This document shows, piece by piece, positions 1-6,584 of a DNA stretch of 64,000 nucleotides. The notes under the pieces are model-generated. The model had not been told where the DNA came from, made no database searches, and saw only the letters and a list, made by a program, of their open reading frames with translations. The stretch is taken from the NCBI RefSeq assembly GCF_004117935.1, contig NZ_SDOY01000057.1:1-64000 (forward strand), in the 5' to 3' direction. Each line of letters opens with the position of its first letter. Position 1 is the first letter of the stretch. The DNA comes from Streptomyces roseicoloratus. GTDB taxonomy: Bacteria > Actinomycetota > Actinomycetes > Streptomycetales > Streptomycetaceae. The position numbers and the translations under genes are program-made.

Positions 1-518
1 AGCATCAGGAGCCCCAGCGGCAGCGCCGCCCAGACGAGCCACGGCCGGTCCGGATGCCAGAGCCGGCCGAACTCCGCGTCCCGCAGCCCGGCCGAGAACG
101 GCAGCGCCGCCACCGCGAGCGCGAACGGCGGCAGCGCGAGGCTCGCCCCGCTGACCAGCGCGCCCGCGCCCAGATGGAGCGTGAACCAGCCGGCCGTCCG
201 CGTCCGCGCCTCCCGGCCGCGCGCCGGTCCCTCCGCGAACCGCTCCGGCGCCACCCCGCACAGCGCCCGCGCCGCCGCCACCGACAGCGGCCGGGTCAGC
301 GGGAACAGCGCCGTGACCGCGGCCAGCGGGAGCCCCACCGCGTACGCGCCGAATTGCACCGCGAGGCTGCTCGCGAGCACCGGGCCGCTGTCCATGAGCG
401 GACCCATGACCACGGTGCCGACCAGCCAGTACGGCATGAACAGCGCGCCGCCGAGGACCAGATGGAGCCAGCGCCGTCGGGCCCGCCTGCCGAAGAGGGC
501 GCGCCACGGCCGTCTCAC
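1..518 (-). CDS. Polytopic membrane protein, N-terminal 172 residues (runs off window)
   Basis: The leftward frame opens with GTG at 518, overlapping the TGA of the upstream gene by four bases (GTGA), so the two are probably translationally coupled. The visible part has several hydrophobic segments (around residues 15-35, 40-70, 115-140 and 160 onward) separated by Arg-rich loops. The layout resembles the membrane sensor region that precedes some actinobacterial histidine kinases, but no kinase motif lies inside the window, so this is only a guess. The C-terminus is missing because of the window edge. Confidence 0.6.
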   Translation of the reverse strand, partial: MRRPWRALFGRRARRRWLHLVLGGALFMPYWLVGTVVMGPLMDSGPVLASSLAVQFGAYAVGLPLAAVTALFPLTRPLSVAAARALCGVAPERFAEGPARGREARTRTAGWFTLHLGAGALVSGASLALPPFALAVAALPFSAGLRDAEFGRLWHPDRPWLVWAALPLGLLM

Positions 519-1033
519 GCGTCCGCGCTCCGGAAGGTGCGGAGGTCGATGCGGCCCCCGCGGCGGGGGCGGCTCCGCCTGCTCAGGACCACGGCCAGGC
601 AGCCGGCCGGCAGGAATCCGGTGATCATCGCGCCAGCGTAGACGGTGGCCATCAGGGCCGTCGGCTCCTTGGCGGCCTCCCCCTGTGGCAGCAGCGCCAC
701 CAGCGACAGAGAGGCGACCCAGCAGCCGGTGGCCCCGGACGCCACCCAGGCCGGGCCACCGCGACGCCCCCTCCGCAGCCCGGCAGCCAGGCCGTGACCC
801 GCCGGCCCCACGCCTGCGTGGGCAGCAGGGCGAGCAGCACGACGACGGCGTCCGCCGGCACCGAGGCGGCGTCCACCGCGGCCATCGCGCCGCGGTGCTC
901 CAGGAGGATGCTTCCCCCGGGGGCCCCCGGCCTCGCCGCCCGTGACCCAGAGGACCTCGAGGGTGAGGTACGGCAGGCAGGCGAGGATCGCCGGCACGCG
1001 CAGCAGGCGGCGGGCGGAGGTCGGTCGCGTCAT
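515..1033 (-). pseudogene. Small integral membrane protein gene with two compensating frameshifts
   Basis: A good start (ATG at 1033, GGGGAC just upstream) opens a hydrophobic protein beginning MTRPTSARRLLRVPAIL. The membrane-protein-like reading leaves this frame near 910-925, within a run of Gs and Cs, continues in a second frame (VDAASVPADAVVVLLALL), and returns to the first frame near 760-790 to end with two more hydrophobic helices at 515. Joined, the pieces give about 172 residues with four membrane segments. Either the gene is a recent pseudogene or two base-call errors are present. The downstream gene starts in its stop codon, which argues that the original gene was functional. Family unknown. 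Confidence 0.55.
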
Positions 1034-1217
1034 GTCCCCAGCGTTCCGCCGCGGCGCGCCGCGGACGTCCTGCCGGATGCCGAACCGCCTCCGCCGCACG
1101 GGGGAGAGGGCTGGGTGTTCTGCCCTGCGAGGCATACCCGCCGCCGGGTGCGGACGAGGGCGATGCGGGCTCTGACCGGCGGCGGGTCCGTGCTCCTGCT
1201 CACATCCGTTCCGCGGC

Positions 1218-1244
1218 GGAATGAACGCCGTGGGCCGGGGCGTT
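1218..1244 (+). promoter_or_regulatory. Possible SigR-type promoter of the DsbA-like gene
   Basis: GGAAT at 1218-1222 and GTT at 1242-1244 resemble the disulfide-stress sigma factor SigR consensus (GGAAT, 18 bases, GTT), here with 19 bases between. It lies about 40 bp before the start of a thiol-active enzyme, which fits the known SigR regulon. Position and function are inferred. Confidence 0.3.
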
Positions 1245-1284
1245 CCCGCCATGGAACAGCCCCCGTCGAAGAGAGAAGCCACCC

Positions 1285-1980
1285 ATGCGCGTCGAGATCT
1301 GGAGCGACATCGCCTGCCCCTGGTGCTACATCGGCAAGGCCCGCTTCGAGAAGGGGCTCGCGGACTTCGCCCACCGTGACGAGGTCGAGGTCGTGCACCG
1401 CTCCTTCGAGCTCGACCCGAACCGCGCCAAGGGCGACACCGGACCGGTCCTGGAGATGCTCGCCGCGAAGTACGGGCGCAGCCTCGACGAGGCCCGCGCC
1501 ATGGAGGCCCACGTCGCCTCCAACGCCCACTCCGAGGGCCTCGGCTACCGCACGGAGGGCCGCGACCACGGCAACACCTTCGACATCCACCGCCTGCTGC
1601 ACCTGGCGAGGGAACGCGGCCGGCAGGACGAGCTGCTCGACCTCGCCTACCGCGCCAACTTCGCCGAGGAGCGCTCGGTCTTCGACGACGAGACCCTGGT
1701 GACCCTCGCCGTCGAGGCGGGGCTCGACGAGGCGGAGGCGCGCGCGGTGCTCGCCGATCCGACCGCCTACGCCGACGCGGTGCGCGCCGACGAGCGCGAG
1801 GCGGCCGAACTCGGCGCCAACGGGGTGCCGTTCTTCGTGCTCGACCGCAGGTACGGGATCTCCGGCGGGCAGCCCGCGGAGGTCTTCACCCAGGCCCTGG
1901 AGCAGGCCTGGCAGGGCCGCACCCTGCAGCCGGTCGGCGGCGACGCGGCCGCCTGCGACGTCGACGGCGGCACCTGCTGA
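1285..1980 (+). CDS. DsbA-family oxidoreductase (FrnE-like)
   Basis: 231-residue protein of the DsbA/FrnE thioredoxin-fold family, which also contains 2-hydroxychromene-2-carboxylate isomerases. A CPWC redox motif lies at residues 11-14 after the first strand (MRVEIWSDIA), followed by the helical insertion, and the cis-Pro loop near GVPFFVLDRRYGISGGQ matches the family closely. No signal peptide is seen, so it should be cytoplasmic. A CxxC enzyme of this type usually handles disulfide exchange or repair. AGAGAAG lies a suitable distance before the ATG. The exact substrate cannot be told from sequence. Confidence 0.9.
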   Translation: MRVEIWSDIACPWCYIGKARFEKGLADFAHRDEVEVVHRSFELDPNRAKGDTGPVLEMLAAKYGRSLDEARAMEAHVASNAHSEGLGYRTEGRDHGNTFDIHRLLHLARERGRQDELLDLAYRANFAEERSVFDDETLVTLAVEAGLDEAEARAVLADPTAYADAVRADEREAAELGANGVPFFVLDRRYGISGGQPAEVFTQALEQAWQGRTLQPVGGDAAACDVDGGTC

Positions 1981-2011
1981 ACGGCCGCCCGGCTCTGGCT
2001 CTCCGGGTCTT

Positions 2012-2101
2012 CCTCCGCGGGTCCTTCCCCGCGAGGTTATTCTCCGCAGGTATGAGACCCCGCGGGTCCTTCCCCACGAGGTCTTTCCCCGCGGGTATAA
2101 G
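2012..2101. repeat. Imperfect 15-bp tandem repeat, six units
   Basis: Six 15-bp units of the type CCCCGCGRGGTCCTT run from 2012 to 2101, also visible as two 45-bp copies (the 16-mer CCGCGGGTCCTTCCCC recurs at 2015 and 2060). It fills the space between the FrnE-like gene and the next start and may contain the promoter of the following gene. Confidence 0.8.
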
Positions 2102-2169
2102 GACACCTTGGGAAATCCCCATGATCTATGGCAATTGACGGGAGATCAGGGGGGAGTCAGGCTGGTGGC

Positions 2170-3225
2170 ATGGAATCAGTGGAGCCCCTGGGCGGCGACG
2201 AGTTCGCCCCCCGGCAGACGTACCTCAACACCTCCGCGTGCGGACTGCTGCCCCGCCGCGCGATCGACGCGGTCACCCGGCTCGCCGAGGAGACCGCGGC
2301 CGGCCGGCCCGGTGGCGCCGGCAGCTTCGACGTCGTCGACGAGGCACGGGCCGCCTTCGCCCGGCTCGCCCACGTCACGCCCGACCGGGTCGCGGTCGGC
2401 AGCTCCGTCTCCGTCCACGTCGGCATGGTGGCGCAGTCCATGCCGGCCGGGTCCGAGATCCTCTTCCCCGAGGGCGACTTCTCCTCCGTCATCACGCCCT
2501 TCACGGTCCGCGGCGACCTCAAGGTCCGCTTCGTCCCGCTGGAGCGGCTCGCCGAGTCCGTGCGGCCGGAGACCGCGCTCGTCGCCTTCTCCGCCGTGCA
2601 GTCGGCGGACGGCCGCACCGCCGACTTCGCCGCCATCCGCGCCGCGGCGGCCGCGCACGGCGCCCGGACGATGCTGGACGGGACCCAGTCGGCGGGCTGG
2701 CTGCCGCTGTACGCGGGGGAGTGGGACTTCACCGTCTCCGGCGGCTACAAGTACCTGCTCTGCCCGCGCGGGGCGTCCTTCCTCACCGTCACCGAGGAGG
2801 CGCAGGACGCGCTGCTGCCCATCCACGCGGGCTGGGTCACCGGAGAGGAGCTGTGGGTCAACAGCTACGGCCCGGTGCGCGAACTGGCCCGCTCGGCCCG
2901 CCGGTTCGACGAGCCGCCGGCCTTCATGTCGTACCACGGGGCGGCCCGCTCCCTGGCCCTCCTGGAGGAGATCGGCATCGAGCGGATCGAGGCCCACAAC
3001 AAGGCCCTGGCCGCCCGGTTCCGCACCGGGCTGGACGCGCTCGGCCACCCGGCCGTCGCCGACGACTCGACGGTCGTCGGCGTCCCGGGCCTCGGCGACC
3101 GCGCCGAGGCGCTGCGCGAGGCGGGCGTGCTCCTCTCGACCCGGGCCGGAAACCTGCGGGCCTCCTTCCACCTCTACAACTCCTCGGCGGACGTGGACCA
3201 CGTCCTGGAGGTCCTGGCCGGCTGA
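2170..3225 (+). CDS. PLP-dependent aminotransferase class V family enzyme
   Basis: 351-residue fold-type I PLP enzyme of the class V group (relatives: cysteine desulfurases, kynureninases, isopenicillin N epimerase-like proteins). Asp170 and Gln173 in DGTQSAGWLP contact the cofactor, and Lys194 in GGYKYLLCPRG is the Schiff-base lysine. The start at 2170 is preferred because a GGGGGGAG tract precedes it; an in-frame ATG at 2128 would add 14 residues. No Cys-containing desulfurase loop is evident and the substrate is unknown. A second, unrelated-in-sequence class V enzyme lies next door in the opposite direction. Confidence 0.85.
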   Translation: MESVEPLGGDEFAPRQTYLNTSACGLLPRRAIDAVTRLAEETAAGRPGGAGSFDVVDEARAAFARLAHVTPDRVAVGSSVSVHVGMVAQSMPAGSEILFPEGDFSSVITPFTVRGDLKVRFVPLERLAESVRPETALVAFSAVQSADGRTADFAAIRAAAAAHGARTMLDGTQSAGWLPLYAGEWDFTVSGGYKYLLCPRGASFLTVTEEAQDALLPIHAGWVTGEELWVNSYGPVRELARSARRFDEPPAFMSYHGAARSLALLEEIGIERIEAHNKALAARFRTGLDALGHPAVADDSTVVGVPGLGDRAEALREAGVLLSTRAGNLRASFHLYNSSADVDHVLEVLAG

Positions 3226-3488
3226 GTCGGGCGCGTGGCGCCGGCGGGCGGGAGGAGACGCCCCCGGCCGCCTCCTGGCACCGGTTCCGGCACAGGCTCT
3301 CCTCCAGGCGGCCGAGGAGCCGGGCGAGGTCCGCGTTCGGCCGGACCCGCCGGCCCGCCTCCAGAGCGGCGACCCCTTCACCCCAGCCGACAGGAGCAGC
3401 TGCTTCGGCGGCGACCACCGCGACTGCACCGACCACCCGGCGCTGTGGACCGCCGGTACGGGAGGGCGCGCGGGGCCACGGACCGGGG

Positions 3489-4592
3489 CTACCAGGCCTC
3501 CGTGACCGCGCGGCGCGCGGCCTGCGGGTCCACGGCGCGGCCCGTCTCCGCGAGGGCCGCGCCGAGGGCGGCCAGCGAGGACTCCACCACGCCCGGGGCC
3601 GCGTCCACGCCGTAGTGGTTCACCCGGATCATCTCCTTCGCCAGCGCGCCGCCACCCGCGATCAGCGGCAGCGAGGGATCGGCGGCCAGCGCCTTCGCGA
3701 CCAGCTCCGAGGCGTCCACACCGGCGGGCGTACGCAGCGTCGTCGCGACCGGCGCCGCGTCCTTCGCCTCGTACACGTACGGCTCCAGGCCGCCGCCCAG
3801 CGCCACGGCGCCCGCCCGGGTCGCCGCCGCGGCCGAGGCGTGCCGGGCCATGAGCGCGTCCAGGCCCTCCGCCTCGATCCGCTCCAGACACGCCTCCAGG
3901 GCCAGCATCTCCAGCTGCGCCGGGGCGTGCAGCAGCGCCTTGCGGCCGCCGTCGATCCACCGCTCCTTCCAGTCGAGGAGGGAGAGGTACGAGCGGCGCG
4001 GCGCGGCCGGGTTGGCGGCGAACCGCTCCCAGGCCCGCTCGCTCACCGACACCGCCGAGACGCCCGCCGGGCCGCCCATCGCCTTCTGCGCGCCGATGAT
4101 GCACATGTCGACGCCCCACGCGTCCGGCAGCACCGGCTCCGCGCCGACCGACGCCACCGCGTCCAGGTAGAACAGCGCGCCGTGCGCCCGCACGACCTCG
4201 CCGATCTCCGCGACCGGGTTCGTGTTGCCGGTGGCCGCCTCCGCGTGCACCAGCGACACGAAGTCGATCTCCGGGTGCTCCTCGAAGGCCCGCGCCACCT
4301 GCCCGGCCGTGACCGCCGTGTGGAACGGCACCTCCAGGTCGACCACCGTCGCGCCGCAGTCCCGCAGCCAGTTGCCGAAGGTCTGCCCGTACGGACCGGT
4401 GACCACGTTCAGCGCCGTCGAACCCGCCCGGGCGCCGCTGCGGATGCAGCCCTCCAGCGGCAGCAGCGCCTCGCCCTGGGTGATCACCACGTCCTGCTCC
4501 GTGGAGAGCAGCGCGGCGACCCGGCGCTCGATCGACGCGAAGCGCGCGGCGGTCAGCGGGGCCAGGTCCAGGAACGGGTGCGTCTCGGTCAC
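3489..4592 (-). CDS. Alanine/serine-glyoxylate aminotransferase-like protein
   Basis: 367-residue class V aminotransferase of the alanine-glyoxylate/serine-pyruvate type. It has the family motif ATGNTNPV near residue 120, the cofactor Asp in YLDAVASVG at about 144 and the PLP lysine Lys170 in IGAQKAMGGPAG, followed by the conserved C-terminal MIRVNHYG. The reaction is expected to be transfer of an amino group to glyoxylate or pyruvate; the real donor is not decided by sequence. It is divergent from the amidohydrolase at 4670, with about 75 bp between starts available for both promoters. Confidence 0.85.
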   Translation of the reverse strand: MTETHPFLDLAPLTAARFASIERRVAALLSTEQDVVITQGEALLPLEGCIRSGARAGSTALNVVTGPYGQTFGNWLRDCGATVVDLEVPFHTAVTAGQVARAFEEHPEIDFVSLVHAEAATGNTNPVAEIGEVVRAHGALFYLDAVASVGAEPVLPDAWGVDMCIIGAQKAMGGPAGVSAVSVSERAWERFAANPAAPRRSYLSLLDWKERWIDGGRKALLHAPAQLEMLALEACLERIEAEGLDALMARHASAAAATRAGAVALGGGLEPYVYEAKDAAPVATTLRTPAGVDASELVAKALAADPSLPLIAGGGALAKEMIRVNHYGVDAAPGVVESSLAALGAALAETGRAVDPQAARRAVTEAW

Positions 4593-4669
4593 GGTGGTGC
4601 CTTCTTCGGTTCGGGTCGGTGCGGGCAGGGCCTGGGTCAGGGTACCCAGGGGCCTCGTAGAGTGCGGGT

Positions 4670-5767
4670 ATGAGCGATCACGTGGTGCTGCGGGTGAAGG
4701 GGCGGGTGCTCGTCGGCCCGGACGACGTACGGGACGAACTGTGGTGCGTCGACGGACGGATCACCTTCGAGCGGCCGCCGGCCGCCGTCGCCGGCGAGGC
4801 GCTGACCGTCGAGGGCTGGGTGCTGCCCGGACTGGTCGACGCCCACTGCCACGTCGGCCTCGACAAGCACGGCCCCGTCGACGAGGCCACCGCCGAGAAG
4901 CAGGCCCTCACCGACCGCGACGCCGGCACGCTGCTCGTCCGCGACGCGGGCTCGCCCTCCGACACCCGCTGGATCGACGGGCGCGAGGACCTGCCGAAGA
5001 TCATCCGGGCCGGCCGGCACATCGCCCGCACCCGCCGCTACATCCGCAACTACGCCCACGAGATCGAGCCCGACGAGCTCGTCGCCTACGTCGGCCGCGA
5101 GGCGCGGCGCGGCGACGGCTGGGTCAAGCTGGTCGGCGACTGGATCGACCGCGAGGTCGGCGACCTGGCACCGTCCTGGCCGCGCGCCGAGGTCGAGGCG
5201 GCGATCGCCGAGGCGCACCGGCTCGGCGCGCGCGTCACCGCGCACTGCTTCGCCGAGGACTCGCTGCGCGACCTGGTCGAGGCGGGCATCGACTGCGTCG
5301 AGCACGCCACCGGGCTCACCGAGGACACCATCCCGCTCTTCGCCGAGCGGGGCGTCGCCATCGTCCCCACCCTGGTCAACATCGCGACGTTCCCGCATCT
5401 CGCCGACGGCGGCGAGGCGAAGTTCCCGCGCTGGTCGGCGCACATGCGCCGACTGCACGAGCGGCGCTACGACACCGTGCGCGCCGCCTGGGACGCGGGC
5501 ATCCCGGTCTTCGTCGGCACCGACGCGGGCGGCTCGCTCCCGCACGGCCTGGTCGCCGCGGAGGTCGAGGAACTGACGAAGGCCGGCATCCCCTCGCTGG
5601 ACGCCCTCGCGGCCACGACCTGGACGGCCCGGTCGTGGCTGGGCCGCCCCGGCCTCGACGAGGGCGCCCCCGCCGACCTCGTCGTCTACGACGAGGACCC
5701 CCGGGCGGACGTCCGCGCTCTGGCGGGGCCGCGGCGGGTGGTGGTGAACGGACGGGTGATCGCCTGA
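4670..5767 (+). CDS. Metal-dependent amidohydrolase (imidazolonepropionase/prolidase-like)
   Basis: 365-residue amidohydrolase-superfamily enzyme. The metal site is complete: His59 and His61 in DAHCHVGL, a lysine in WVKLVGDW that is probably carboxylated, then His in VTAHCFAED, His in CVEHATGL, and the final Asp in VGTDAGGSLPHG. The C-terminal strand (PADLVVYDEDP, VVVNGRVIA) closes the small beta-sandwich typical of the family. It is cytoplasmic. Substrate unknown; members cleave cyclic amides, dipeptides or related C-N bonds. The RBS is weak, so the exact start is less certain than the identity. Confidence 0.88.
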   Translation: MSDHVVLRVKGRVLVGPDDVRDELWCVDGRITFERPPAAVAGEALTVEGWVLPGLVDAHCHVGLDKHGPVDEATAEKQALTDRDAGTLLVRDAGSPSDTRWIDGREDLPKIIRAGRHIARTRRYIRNYAHEIEPDELVAYVGREARRGDGWVKLVGDWIDREVGDLAPSWPRAEVEAAIAEAHRLGARVTAHCFAEDSLRDLVEAGIDCVEHATGLTEDTIPLFAERGVAIVPTLVNIATFPHLADGGEAKFPRWSAHMRRLHERRYDTVRAAWDAGIPVFVGTDAGGSLPHGLVAAEVEELTKAGIPSLDALAATTWTARSWLGRPGLDEGAPADLVVYDEDPRADVRALAGPRRVVVNGRVIA

Positions 5768-5799
5768 GCGACGGGGCGCCTGAGGGGTACGGTCCGGGC

Positions 5800-5863
5800 G
5801 TGTCGGTCCGGGCGTCGGCCCGGGCGTGTCGGTCGGGTGTGTCGGTCCGGGCGTCGGACCGGG
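5800..5863. repeat. Direct repeat, 25 bp with 39-bp period
   Basis: A 25-bp sequence beginning GTGTCGGTCCGGGCGTCGG occurs at 5800-5824 and, with one mismatch, at 5839-5863. Related shorter copies of GTGTCGGTC lie between. The tract sits directly after the amidohydrolase stop codon in otherwise noncoding DNA. Confidence 0.75.
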
Positions 5864-5972
5864 TCCGGGCCCCCGGGACCCGGCGGGTGCCGGTTCGGCG
5901 GGGGCCGGAATGCGGTGCCCGCCCGGCAGCGCCCTGCCCTGGCGGTTTGGGCGGCCCGTCGGGTTGCCCGGT

Positions 5973-6001
5973 CGGCCGCCGGGCCGGCCGCCCGGCGGCC
6001 G
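5973..6001. terminator. Hairpin between convergent genes
   Basis: A perfect 12-bp stem (arms 5973-5984 and 5990-6001) with a 5-base loop lies immediately after the acetyltransferase stop codon. It can serve both the leftward acetyltransferase and the rightward amidohydrolase transcript. Confidence 0.75.
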
Positions 6002-6002
6002 G

Positions 6003-6584
6003 TCAGCGGGTCAGGAAGGCCAGACGGGCCTTCTTGGCCGGGATGTGGACCTCCGGCAGGTCCACCTCCGGCAGGACGACCTCCGGGCCCAGTGCGAAGC
6101 CAGCGCGGACGAGCAGGGCGATCGCCTTCTCGTTGGCGGCGTCCGGCTCGGCGACGGCCCGCTTGCGGTCCTTCATCGCGAACTCGGTCAGGGCTTCCAG
6201 GATGCCCATGGTGAAGCCCGCCCGCGGCGTGCTGCTCGGCGCCACGAGGAAGTGCACGCCGATGTCGCCGGGCTCCACCGCGTAGCACTCCGACACCCGG
6301 TCCGCCTCCGGCTCGTACGTCTGGAACAGCGCCACCGGCTCGCCGTCCAGGCGCACCAGGAAGCCGTGGTGGGTCTCGAGCGAGTCCAGGTGCGCGTAGA
6401 CGTCCCGGACCTCCTCGACCGTGGTCTCCCGCATGCCCCAGAAGCGGGCCCGCTCGTTCGCCACCCAGCCGTGGATCAGCGCGGCGTCGCGGTCCGGGTC
6501 GACGCGCTCGACGCGTACGGTCCCGAGCCCCTCGACGGTGTGCTCGTACTCGTCGGCGTGCTCGTGCTCAGTGGTCGCGGTCAT
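6003..6584 (-). CDS. GNAT acetyltransferase, siderophore-biosynthesis type (IucB/AlcB-like)
   Basis: 193-residue GNAT protein. The middle section (WVANERARFWGM, then EPVALFQTYEPEADRV, GDIGVHFLVAP and a long AAxEKAIALLVRAGF segment) matches the acetyltransferase subgroup used to acylate hydroxylamines in hydroxamate siderophores. The 5' end overlaps the 3' end of the acylase gene by 17 bp, so the two are one leftward operon controlled from the iron box at 8739. The likely role is acyl transfer to an N-hydroxylated amine during siderophore assembly, but no other siderophore synthetase lies in the window. The substrate is inferred. Confidence 0.82.
   Translation of the reverse strand: MTATTEHEHADEYEHTVEGLGTVRVERVDPDRDAALIHGWVANERARFWGMRETTVEEVRDVYAHLDSLETHHGFLVRLDGEPVALFQTYEPEADRVSECYAVEPGDIGVHFLVAPSSTPRAGFTMGILEALTEFAMKDRKRAVAEPDAANEKAIALLVRAGFALGPEVVLPEVDLPEVHIPAKKARLAFLTR

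Noticed and set aside
1886..2122. Minus-strand frame with pentapeptide repeats AGKDL/VGKDP
   Set aside because: It is only the translation of the 15-bp DNA repeat and then Arg-rich antisense sequence.
2924..3436. Leftward open frame across the gap 3226-3488, starting VVGAVAVVAAEAAAPVG and containing LARLLGRLEESLCRNRC
   Set aside because: No RBS, no stop before it runs deep into the antisense of the class V gene, lower GC3 at its start. Probably noncoding DNA, perhaps a gene remnant.
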